Below the pieces are notes generated by a model. The model was not told where the DNA came from. It searched no databases and saw only the letters and a program-made list of their open reading frames with translations. Below are positions 38,601-58,825 of a DNA stretch of 64,000 bases, piece after piece. Location: NCBI RefSeq assembly GCF_040954835.1, contig NC_090712.1, positions 9,061,284 to 9,125,283 of the forward strand. The letters are read 5' to 3'. Positions within the stretch are counted from its first letter, which is position 1. The number at the start of each line of letters is the position of its first letter. Source of the stretch: Lepisosteus oculatus. Lineage: Eukaryota > Chordata > Actinopteri > Semionotiformes > Lepisosteidae. A program made the position numbers and the translations under genes.

Positions 38601-41600
38601 AAACACAATCCGCCATCTGGCTAATTTAGTCTTCTCTCGCAGCCAGTGGACAGCTTGTACTGTTGAGACATTCAGCTCAATGACTTCTTCTCCTAGTAAC
38701 CTCAGTGTTTTGTGTCAGGTGTGTCCACTTCAGGAGCTCCTTTTAAGTCCCCTGGGAGGGTTGGTGACTCTCCACTTCCTGGCTGTGGCCTGTATGCTGA
38801 TGTCATGGTATGCCCTTTGCCAGCCATGTGTCTCTAATCACATCTGTGTGTCCAGCTTTATCATCCCCCTAGTTCAGTGTCATTTACTGTATCTTCCAGA
38901 TATTTTCTAGAACATTTTTGAATAAATGTTCTTCTCAGTATTGTTATTTTGAATTTCTGCCATCAAAGAATTGACCCATTAAAGTTGGGTGCACTTATGG
39001 TTTAACAGGAACGTTTAAAAAAAATGGTATTTTTCTAGGACAGTTTGCTGTAGGGAATTGTGAAGTGCATTGAAAATATCTGGCAAGACAGTATAGGAAG
39101 CTAATCTTAAATGCTTAAAATCAAATTCTTAAACCTGCAGTACTAAAAATCTACACAAAACAGTATGGTCATACCAGATGACCATTCGTTTACAGTAAAC
39201 TACAGTTTATATTGACCCACCTTTTAGGTGTTCATGTTATTGCTGTATAGAAGCACGTAGAAACTTGCACTCCTTAAATCTTCTTTTCTGAACACAATTT
39301 CATTTTTGCTTTGAGTGATCTAGAAACGGTCATTTGATTTTTCAAATTGAGTAGCACTTATTTCTAATTGTAACATTCTTGCTTACAATTTTGTAATGTT
39401 TTTCATAATACTGCTGAGCATAAACCTGTACTCAGTGTTTGATGTAGTGACCATCGTTCCATATTGTATATAAATCTGACTTGAAATTTATACATGAATG
39501 ACTGTAATGTGAGTCAGTCACCAAATTAAAGTAAGGTACTGCTGACTCATTGTCTTTGTCGAATGAAAAAACTCTACCTTCCTAAGGAAGTGTAGGTTTC
39601 AAGTACAAAGTCCTCAGCTTGTTTTTAACTTACAGTGTAAAACTCTTTTGGCACTATAGACCACTCAGACTTCACTCTTATTGTATACAGTTTAGATTGG
39701 TCAGAATGCATCTTAAAGTGAATTAATTTATGTTTTTCTTTGCTTTTAGGTTGGGGCTGCCACAGGTTTGTGACAATATTGTTTGTTTTTGTTTTCAATT
39801 TCCATAATTACCTCTGAGGGACGTGACTTGATGAGACAACTAGGCCTGGGGGTCACATGGTGTAAGATTCTTAGTTTCAGGATTGTGTTTACTGCTGTTC
39901 TTCAAGGTGAACCCTGCTAATTGAAGTCTCTGCTTTTAACTCCATCTGACTCACCTGATCATGATCTTCTCTGCCCCTTCAAAACTGCCAAAGGTGGCGA
40001 AGACTGTGAACTGCTGGCTTTATATTAATAATAAACTTTATTCTTTATAGCACATTTATATACAGTATATGCTGTAAATCAAAAATGATTTACAGAGGTT
40101 GCCCTGTCACCCATAGAGTGGGTTGGGGGACACACTGGAGACCAGAATTAGACTAACAAAGTTCTCGAGGTGGGGAGTAGGATGATAGCTACTCAGACGG
40201 GTACTGAGGTGCCAAGCTATGTAGAGCCTTGTAGGTGAGCATGAAGATTAGAGTGAGCAAAATGCGTAGTTATTAGCAGAGCTGTTATTGGTACAGTAGG
40301 TCTCGCCTTGAGCAGTTGAGGTAAATCGAATCAACACTATTTTAACAGCTTTTTTAGATGTATTTGGGTCCAGATCTGGAGACACCACAGCAAATAGTAT
40401 ATGCTGTTGTCACTGTGGTTTAGTCATGGTAACTCAAGCTAAGCACTATTTGCTATTTGTGCTCTGAAAGACTACACAAAGGCTGTGGAGTGCCAAGTCA
40501 CAGTGTTGTTCAAAGTGGTTACATTTCACCTCAGTGTTAAGGATGGAACTCTTCATCAGGGCTACACAAACTGTGGCCCTTCCAATCAAATCCATTGCAG
40601 TACTTTTCTGTAACCAGATCCTTAATTAGTGTATTGATCCTTCTAATTATTGATTAAATAATCACGCAGCTGGTTATGGCTAGATTGTGTAAAAAGGCAC
40701 AGATCAGGGGGATCGCAAGTTGAAAAGTCTTACTCTTAACCTGATATCAAAATGTAAGGGAGAAACTGAAATGTTTTTCTCTACACGTGTGCACAGTTTT
40801 TTACATAACTATTAAACCTGGTAAACAAGTACTTATTGGAATCACAGCACGTACTGTATATACTTACTGTGTAAAACTTATGATTTACACATTCTTTCAT
40901 AAAAGAAAAAGAAATAGCTATATAAAATACTCTGTATGTTTGAGTGTACTAAGTCCTGTAATATTTTATATACAAAACCGATTACAATAGTATCATCTTG
41001 TTATTTTGATTCATATTCATATTAAGCAGTGTTACTCCTGCCCTACTTAATCTTACCTTCTTCTGTTTTTTAAATAGCAACAGGCGATGGAGATAAAATT
41101 ATGTGCCACTGCCCCAGTTTTCATGCGGTTCAACTGATGAAACAGGTAACATTCCTAAGTGAATAATTTCTACAGCTACATTGAATGAGTTGACATTGAG
41201 TAACATTGAATAAGTTGCTTTAACGTTACAGATATTTGTTAAGGAGAGCAGAATGCCTTTTGTTAGCCAGGCTGCACATGTGTCCCTTCTACTGACTGGA
41301 AATTCTGAAGAGGCAGCGTTTCATTAGCTGATGCTTGTGAGTCTAGTCGGTACAGCTGCACCCAGCTGACTCCAAATGACACAGCTGCATATGGTGCCGA
41401 GTGAGTGCTGAGAAGCTAATATATGCAAAACTGCCCCTAATGTGAAATTACATTTTCCTTGGCAAGGTCTGATGACCCCTGTAAATGAGTGAGAGAGTAG
41501 TATCTGTGGAGTCTACTACTAAAGCCAGGTTCCTGAAGCCCCGTGACATATTTTGTGATCATACACGAAATATGGCCTCTCTCTCCTCCAGTGTGTTAAC

Positions 41601-43984
41601 AACCGATCTGCAGTCTCCTGCCTTGATAGTGAATAATTAGCAGGTTTGTAAATGTATAATTAACCGGATTTGTTAAGCTGATCAAAACCTATAGGAATAT
41701 GCCATTATTATTTCTAAAGTCATGCTGCAGAGTAGATTTGTTTTATAGCTTTCTGTAGTTTTCTTTGCCTTGAAGATGATGCAGTTTGCTTGAAACTCAC
41801 TTGTGCCCTTCCCTGTTTCTCCTTGTTCCTGTCTTCCCTCAGGCTCTGAACGTCAGGGGCTTAAGTGTAATTTTTAAAAATTTTGTTGTGTAATAGGATT
41901 TGTCACCTTTATAAGCTAAAAGTGGCAAAGCCCAGTAGTAAAGGCTGATTTGTAATATATTCATACTGTCAGTGAAAAAGGGAAAAATTATTGCAGAGGA
42001 ACTCCAATTTAGCTGTAATGCTAAATTTCAAGCACGAACATTTGTTGTTTGTCTACTTATTAACAAGGAAATGTGTGCAGCAGACAGAAACATTCTTTAC
42101 ACTTTTGCAGATGGTAGTGTGTTTTTGCAGAGAAATTGTGTCCAGCTGTATGTTGTTTCTGCAATTTCTTCTGAAAAAGGAAATAAGTACAGTATGTGTA
42201 CTGGTCAGCAATAATAGAGAATATCCTAGGAGTCATTGTCCTCAATCTTCAATTATTGATTTAATTGTTCTCTGTGCAGATTAAATACCAGCTGTTTGCT
42301 TCTCACTTACAGCTTTCATGGTCTAATCTTGCCCTCTGAAAACACTAAGAATCTGTTTTTGCTATATGACAAAATAAAAGCAATTACATTACAGTACATT
42401 TCTAATTTACAGTAGTGTATCATCAAGCCACTGGTGTAATTTATTTCTACACACTTACATACAATGTCACTAACAAAACTAAGGTACATATAGAACCAAT
42501 TCTTAATCCTGGATACATAAATAATGTCTGCAATTTAGAATTGTATTAGATCTCTACTTGCTTAGCCTTCCTGAGGTGTTTTTTGGGTATTATTTTACAG
42601 TACAGGCTGACGCTGATAAGCCAGCTCTTGTAGTTTTGCTCTGGAATGTAACATGGAAAAAGGCTAGATCAGCAAATCTGATTAAACAGTTCACTCTCTC
42701 TCCTGCTTGAATCTGTCTGCAAAGTACAGATTTAACACTGTCGTGTATTAACTAACATAATGCTGTTTATTTAGTAAACGTGCCTCTTTGTAGGGGTTAT
42801 CACCAGCAGAGGCTTGCCAGACTGTCCTCAGTGATATTGCCAGAAGAGTTGGAACAGAGAAGCTGTTTGAAATGGGGTTGGTGGCGATGAATATGAAGGT
42901 ATACATCATTCTTTTATGATGTCTCCATTCCTTATGGCTTGTCAGTGTTGGTTTTTTCTCTTTGTGCACTGCGGAAATTAATTGTTTTCCTCAAATGCTG
43001 AATAGTGTACAAATGAAACATTCTGCAGAGAGCATGTTGAAAGAAAACACGACATTTTTTCTTCCCTGTTTGTAAGAAAATTACGTTCAGGACAGAACAG
43101 ATCAACCAATGCTGTTGGTTTCTGGGATTTTGAATTACTTCACGTTAGACTGCCTTAGAATTCTGTGACCATCAGAGTCAGCCAAGTGTTTGTAACTGCA
43201 AAGGTGTGTAGCTGCAATATAACAAACAGATATTCAGTATTATGAGAACCAGAAAACACTGCCCGCATTCTCTATAGCCTTTTTGGCTGTCATTCCAGGC
43301 AGTTGGAGAGGTTGAAAGGAGAACTACAGGAGGTTATTTCCAAATGTTAATAGCACAAATCCTCAGGGAAGTGCAACAGCAAGCAGTTAGGGGCTGCATG
43401 CAACTGGCAAGTCTAAAGGAGACAGTTTATTCTTCATGACTGAGATTTCTGGAAACAGCATCTGCTCAATGCTTGGGTGAAGATGTAACTTCAGGGCAGA
43501 GTGTATGAAAATTTAACCAGGATAAAACTGAAAATAGATTTCCCTTTCTCTCACACGGGGGCTATAAGTTCATCTTTCCATTTTCTAACAGCTTCTTCCC
43601 AATTCAGGGTAGCCAGAGCCCATCTCAGCAAGCAACGGGCACAGGGCAGGGTAGACCCTGGACAGGACGCAAGTCCATCACCGAGCATGCACATAAACGC
43701 ATATACTCATACCACGGCCAATTTTCCCCAGAAGTCAATTAAACCTACCAATATGTCATTGGGCTGTAGGAAGGAAACTCACACGAAAACTCACACAGAA
43801 AGTTGCTGGACACTGTATCCATTCTTATTCAGTGATTCTTTTCCCTTTCTTTCTGCAGGGGGAAGTGGGAGCAGCTTCTTCAGTAAAATTTCCATATACA
43901 TTCTGGCGTAATGGAAGAGAAACTGTTGAGCAACATGTTCAGCTCCCAACTTCACTGCAAACTGCTGGGGGATCCTTTGAATAG
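32611..43984 (+). CDS. Glycosylasparaginase (AGA)-like N-terminal-nucleophile hydrolase, ten exons
   Basis: Exons: 32611-32719, 33872-34010, 34744-34900, 36353-36398, 37880-37918, 38719-38807, 39750-39765, 41078-41145, 42794-42898 and 43859-43984 (stop TAG). They join in phase to 297 aa. The start is the first ATG, after an in-frame TGA, and gives [17 protein letters not shown], matching the GTWPF..A.E opening of the family. Then come [55 protein letters not shown] (the Thr after HD is the expected autocleavage nucleophile), [36 protein letters not shown] (substrate-binding Arg and Asp), VGAATATGDGD and GEVGAAS. Family members are made as a precursor cut at the Thr into alpha and beta chains and hydrolyse GlcNAc-Asn or Asn amide bonds. 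No signal peptide is seen, unlike lysosomal AGA, so it may be cytosolic with a different substrate. The [10 protein letters not shown] segment diverges from the family's G.SALDAVE. It lies between ACTR2 and RAB1A; I recall no such gene there in human. Confidence 0.85.
33560..33835 (-). mobile_element. 5S rRNA-derived SINE (SINE3 type)
   Basis: The right end, GGTCTCCCATCCAGGTGCTG then ACAGGCC..., is complementary to the 5S rRNA segment CTGG..AGTACTTGGATGGGAGACC. The text continues to GATATAGCTGCTG, matching the complement of the 5S 5' part (GGTATGGCCG...). The element therefore reads right to left, with its 5S head at about 33735-33835 and a non-5S body leftward to about 33560. It sits in intron 1 of the AGA-like gene and ends about 37 bp before exon 2. 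The 5S part is too degraded to be a functional 5S gene. Confidence 0.75.
33693..33708 (-). promoter_or_regulatory. Strong CTCF-like motif inside the 5S-SINE
   Basis: Read on the minus strand the bases are GCCAGTAGGGGGCGCT, which fits the CTCF consensus CCASYAGRKGGCRS at every core position. It lies in the body of the SINE and so may have been brought in by it. Confidence 0.55.
34434..34449 (-). promoter_or_regulatory. CTCF-like motif in intron 2 of the AGA-like gene
   Basis: The minus strand reads ACACTAGAGGGCGCC, one mismatch from the CTCF core. It has the same orientation as the motifs at 33693 and 37589. Confidence 0.45.
36615..36850. mobile_element. Tc1/mariner-type MITE (non-autonomous DNA transposon)
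   Basis: Inverted termini of about 45 bp face each other. The left carries GGCACCCCTGGTCAAATTGC at about 36635-36654 followed by ATGTTTCA. The right carries its complement at about 36807-36830, preceded by TGAAACATGC. The outermost 20 bp are diverged. No transposase frame is present in the 235 bp. It lies in intron 4 of the AGA-like gene. TGCAAAAGT..GGCACCCC is wording I know from fish Tc1-like elements; the family name is not assigned. Confidence 0.75.
37589..37604 (-). promoter_or_regulatory. CTCF-like motif in intron 4 of the AGA-like gene
   Basis: The minus strand reads ACACTAGATGGCGCT. It shares flanking wording (TAGTGTCGA on the plus strand) with the site at 34434, which suggests that both derive from one repeat family. 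Confidence 0.45.
40025..40330. repeat. Probable interspersed repeat fragment in intron 7 of the AGA-like gene
   Basis: The stretch has wording typical of old fish repeats: AACTTTATTCTTTATAGCAC, AAATCAAAAATGATTTACAG, then GCCAAGCTATGTAGAGCC, TTGTAGGTGAGCATGAAGAT. No coding frame is present. The family was not identified and the limits are approximate. Confidence 0.4.
43576..43800 (-). mobile_element. tRNA-type SINE fragment, same family as at 12408
   Basis: It shares the order CCATTTTCTAACAGCTT, GTAGACCCTGGACAGGACGC AAGTCCATC, CCAATTTTCCCCAGAAGTCA and TGGGCTGTAGGAAGGAAACT with the copy at 12408-12715, in the same orientation, but lacks the promoter end with the B box. It lies at the 3' end of intron 9 of the AGA-like gene, ending about 60 bp before the last exon. 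Confidence 0.7.
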
Positions 43985-44395
43985 TGTGGATTAACTGAAA
44001 ATAAGAAGCAATTATTGATTGGAGAAATGCTGCAGTAGGGTACTATGCTTTACAAATGCACCCCAGGATTATACTTCTGGTTTCCAGCACATTACCAAAT
44101 CGTATTAAGGGATTGTTTCTGGGCACCTTCTCTTATCATAATATCAGTTTTATGTGTTTAAACGTTTTGTGTGAAATGTTTAAATATGGCTGAAAGCACA
44201 CCAACACATAGAATATGTTTAATAATTGTGAACCCCAAACCACTGTAGTAACATGCTGTTCTACATTTAATTTAGGTATTCTGTAACTCTAAGTATTCAT
44301 GTATTTTCTGGAACTTAAAAGAATGATATAAATATCCAGTTATTGTGCATAACTTTAGTGTTTACAAAATGCCTTGCTTATGTCTTAATAAACTG
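43985..44395 (+). other. 3' UTR of the AGA-like gene with poly(A) signal
   Basis: This is non-coding sequence after the TAG stop. The first good AATAAA is at 44387-44392. Beyond it, up to about 46.1 kb, is AT-rich intergenic DNA leading to the RAB1A promoter. Confidence 0.6.
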
Positions 44396-45111
44396 CAACA
44401 TCACTATATAATAACATACAGGTTTCCAAATAATTTTCATCATCAAACTGGATTTTATTTAGCTGTCAAATACAGTACCTAAAAATATTTAGTACTTTTT
44501 GTTTATTGTGGATGGATAATTAATTTTAATTTTAGCTTTTGCTTCCTGAATCAGATATTTATAATGGGAATATCACTTAAAATATCACATATTTTTCATT
44601 TGTGTCATACCATGCTTATGGATCTCAACTTATTTATATTATCATGTTCAACAAGGCAAAACATATATAAAACCAACTTACATATAAAAAATGTGTTGTA
44701 AAAAGTGATCTTGTCCCTTATTCCCCATTTGAATGTGTTCATTATATAAAAAATAAGTATCAAAAGAAAGTTGCTTTATGCATGTATGTTTTAGGAAAAT
44801 TTAGTATAAAAATTGGATATTGATAAAATATTTTGTGCGTAGTTTTTATCAGTTGAGAATCCATGACTGACCCTGATACACCAAATGGTTTTGACTTGTA
44901 CTAAATCAAGCATTAAATCAGTTCTTTAGTGAGAGAGTTGATTGCACACAGATGATGAGGTGATCAAAAATGTTTTGGAAAAAAAAGCAAAAACGCCACA
45001 TCAATCAAAAGCTAATGAAACAAAAAGTAATACAATCAAAATTGAAGGTAGAACCCATTTAGTACGTTTATCGTTGATGGAGATTAATGTCCATGTTTCC
45101 AATCAGCCTGT

Positions 45112-45230
45112 TTCTGTAAGGATCGGTGGTGGTGGAGGGGAGACCCCATTACCTGTCAAGCGCTTTGAGTGGAGTGTCCAGAAAAAGTGCTATATAAGTG
45201 TAAGCAATTATTATTATTGTATTGACACAT
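45112..45230 (+). repeat. 3' end of an interspersed element
   Basis: CAAGCGCTTTGAGTGGAGTG, followed by AGAAAAAGTGCTATATAAGTG and a short ATT repeat, is the standard 3' tail of a widespread fish retroelement group (GCGCTTTGAGTG..AGAAAAGCGCTATATAAATG). Only the tail is recognisable here. Confidence 0.55.
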
Positions 45231-46170
45231 AATTATTGAAGGATTATTGTATTGACATTTCTGCTGCTCTTTGTTTCTCTCGCAGTATCTGCCAGTTCTT
45301 TGCGTAAACCAGATTTCAATTTCTGACCTCTCGTGTTCTTGCTTTCTGTCTCAAGTCTACTGCATGTGGTTTGGGTTGACCTTGTTAGACCCTCACAGGA
45401 GTTTGTATACTGCAGTCTAGATCACTTTAATGTGCTCTTTATTCCTTTATAGGTTCTGTTCTTGTAACTGGACTGTAAGTTAGAGGATACTTTTAATTCT
45501 TGAAATTATTCTAGATGGAACTGACACTTTCCAAATAAACAGAACCTGTGTGGTGTCTTGACTTTAACTGGGCACGGTAAAATCAAAGCAATACATGATT
45601 ACAGATTTAGCCATTCTTGATTTGAAAGAAAATAATTCTTTGGTTTGTGTTGCATCCGTAAGCAAAGTAGAAAGCAGGTACCCAGACTATCTTAGCAGAG
45701 AGAACTCTGACATATTCATTTTGTCAGTGACTCACTCCTCAGTCACAAGGTTTGATTAGATTATTCAATACCATTAACTGTGCCGTTCATTGGAGTAAAC
45801 TTGTAGTTGATAACTCACAGTTAAACTTGTGCATTTCAATGAATTTGTGGATTGTTCTTATCTGGTGGCTTCGGAATTATACAGTAGGTGGCTCACAACA
45901 TTTATAAGCATAGATATTGAGAGTTCTGCTCCTGCTTGATTTCCATATATAAAAAATGATCCTGCACGATAAACTTTTTATCAGGCCTTCTTTATAGCAG
46001 ATGACAGCAGCTTCCATCAGGTGATGATTTGTGGTCGCAATCCTGAAGTGTAGTAAAGTAAAAATATATATATAATTTAGTTCCATTCATTCATGTATCG
46101 AAGAACTTTGTCCCACCGTTCCACCCCGATTCTAACAGTGCCGGTTCGAGCTCTCTCTGCCACGTTTCAC

Positions 46171-46450
46171 TGATGACGTAATCTCTTTTGACAGTGAGCA
46201 GAGTTACACTGGAGATGGCGAGCTGTGGTTGAAAAGTAGGGGTAATGAGTTGCGCATGCTGCGATGGCGCAGGGTAACTAGGGTACTGTAGTCGGCTACA
46301 AGGTGACGTTATACCACGAACGCTAAAGGCGCTTGATTATTGGACTACAACTCCCGTGAAAGCACGGGTCGCAGATCGCTTACGCTAGTGTAAAGCCCTC
46401 TGTTTGAGGAGTTGCTATTTCCTGGTTAGACTGGCAGCCATTTTGGGTTT
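46171..46450 (+). promoter_or_regulatory. rab1a: Probable RAB1A promoter (CRE, NRF1-, ZNF143- and YY1-type sites)
   Basis: Upstream of the RAB1A start codon lie TGACGTAA at 46174-46181 (CRE/ATF), TGCGCATGCTGCG at 46251-46263 (NRF1-like), ACTACAACTCCC at 46344-46355 (ZNF143/STAF core) and GCAGCCATTTTGG at 46434-46446 (YY1, often placed just downstream of the start site of TATA-less genes). This combination fits a housekeeping promoter. The start site itself is not defined. Confidence 0.6.
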
Positions 46451-46574
46451 GAAACAACTAGGCTTTGGGTTTTTGGAGGAGTAGTTACTTTTAATTTGAC
46501 AAAACAGTTCCAGTCTCAACTTCTTCACGGCACCGGGGAGCAGAGTTTTATTAAAAGAGTGGGTTGAAAGTGAC

Positions 46575-56198
<9,624 letters not shown>

Positions 56199-58825
56199 GG
56201 GCCTCCCAGCTCCCTCCCCAGGTCTCCCATTTAATAAGCCCCCCGAGTAAAAGAGAAAAACAAAAGTTGCCTGAATTGTACTGTATGTAGCCGCACTACC
56301 ACAGATTCTCCAAACAAGGTCAGAAATGCAACGGTCAGCCCCTTGGCTGCTTTTATCCCCCCAGTCCAAGACCGCTAACTTCATTTTCAGAACTGTTTTA
56401 AACTTTGTTTTGTGTGCAGGTTTCCAAATAATTGTGTGTTAATCCCATTGCATTCCTGCTGCAGGACGGTTCTGTGGTTGGGTTCGGTCATGTTTTCTTC
56501 TTTGTTTTGTTTGGGTTTTTTTTTGTTTGTTTCTGACATTTATTTCGGCAGGTGTAGACATCCATTTAGGTCCTACTCTGAAGATGAAGTTCGGCAATTG
56601 TGTAAAAACGAACAGCACAACAGTGTTTCACGGTCTATGGCATTGATAAAGTCTAGTGAAATATGTTATATATGTAAGATCTGATTTGCTAGTCCTGTAG
56701 AGAGATAAATGGAATAAATTACATTATCTGACTAGTAGTTTAACTTCATAATCTCTGCATATAATTTGTGGCTGCAGACTATTGTAATTTGTTGCACAAT
56801 ATTGTAACATTAAACAACTGAAGAAATGTTTAATAAATATTGTACTTATTGGAATTCCTACCAAACTGTATGATAAACTGTCTGCAATTCTTAGTGGCAT
56901 ATGTAGAATACATTTTGTGTGTTTTATTTATTCTACATTTATATGGCAAATATATTGTACCAGTAATTTAGGTTGTGTTTGCAATGGGCGATTACCTGTG
57001 GACACCTTATTGCAAGTGGCAATAGCAGAATTGCTTATATGAAACACTATGTCCTTTTTCATAATAAAGGCAACTTAATTCAGTTTTAAATGAGCTGGAA
57101 AACACTTCATAGCTACGTTTAAGAGCACTGTTGTAACGCCTGAGTATTGCATGTAGTTGTCCTGGGTCAGAATGCTTTCTACTCTCCCTTCGTTTAAGCA
57201 GCTCACAACGTCTTAGCAATGTTTCTATAGCTGTATTTAGATTCTTTACATTTACGTTGTTGGATGACTGACAGTGAATGTGTGCTACTCCCTTTTCCTG
57301 TCTGTCATTTTTCACAGCTCAGGTGTTTGAAATTACACGTCCCTTGAGAAAATAAGTAATCCAGTGCCCTTATTAGAACTTCAGAAGGTGCCGTTTTCAA
57401 TTAATGAAAATTAAACAATGTAAATGACACTTAAGTAGTCTTATTAAAAGAGTTACCCTTTAAAGAATACCTGTCTGTAAAATCCCTGAAAAAGGATAAA
57501 AAAAGGTATAATTTGATTTGGCCACACCAAGGTTGTGTAACTTCAAATTACTCTGGACAGAGAAAAAATCCTGCAAAAATATTCTCAATCTTACATTTCT
57601 TGTTTCAGTTTATTATGAGTTTTTATTTTTAGGGGTTGGGAGGGAGTGGTGGGATAGGTGATAACTTGTACATGCATTTAATCTTGAAAATCGTGCACGA
57701 ACTAAGCTAAAATAATGGGGTAGTTTCTGTATCTCAAAGTCATTTTATTTTCCAAAGTTAGTGTACATTTAAACTTTCTATTGACATGTAAGACCATTTA
57801 TTTGAAGTTGCACAGACTCGCCTTACTTAAGCATTTCCCATGGGAAATAAGAGTTTGTGTTTCATAAGGTCTAGTTTGTAGTGATTGGTACAGTTTACAT
57901 AATTGGTTGAAACTTTAAAATTACATTATTTTCCATCTGTCACTTTGATTCAGAAATCTATGACCTTAAGTGTGCAACAACACCAAGTAAAAGGCAAAGA
58001 ACTCTTATGTCACAACTGTCAAGAGTCACTTAACAATGTGGCTCTTGTATACTTACAAATTGCAGAATATTAAAGTAAATGCATTCATTTGACTTCACTT
58101 TATTTCACTAGATTTCAGAGTTAGAACTTGTTACAATATTTGTGGATTTAATAATTTAGGTAAACTTATCTACCAAGTTTTGTGTAAGTATAAATATGTA
58201 ATGGACAACAATCTTAGTAACAGTAGTTCAAATTCTCTTGATTTTAATGGTCTTCATAGTCAATGGAAGGCACAGTACTGCTGAAGCCTGTACATTTTTA
58301 CTGATTGACAGACAGTAATTGAAAGCTTGTTAAAGTTGTGATTTCTTTACATCAGAGACTTGCAGAATTGCTGCAGTCCTGTGGACTCTAGGTTGTTGCT
58401 TAATAAATTGCTTACAGTGAGCAGGGAATTTGTTCTGGCATATTTAATAATTTACAAGTTACTTTTTTATTTTTTTTTATAATAAACCATGGGATTTTGT
58501 TTATAAGAAAATACACAAGTTATACCTGAAAAGGTGGTCCAGTCATTGTGCACAATATAGTTCATCTGCCAGTTGAATCCACACCTGCATGTAAGTGCAG
58601 ATGTCCTCCAGTTGAACACATGCACATTGGTAGGATGCTGTTCTGTATGTAATTACCAGTTTCCTTTGACTGGATGCTATTCTTAGACTTAAGGCAACAA
58701 TGAAAATAAATTTTTGCTCAATTAAAACCTGGCAGATTCATATGACTGAATGCATTTCATTTTGTGGGAAATAAAATACTGCATATCTAATATAAAGTAA
58801 TAAAGTGTTTTTGTTGTTTGAAAAA
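56199..58825 (+). other. rab1a: 3' UTR of RAB1A
   Basis: This is AT-rich non-coding sequence after the RAB1A stop. Poly(A) signals AATAAA lie at 56832-56837 (short form) and 58799-58804. The latter is followed at once by GTGTTTTTGTTGTTTG, a good GU-rich downstream element, so the main long form probably ends near 58.82 kb. Confidence 0.65.
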
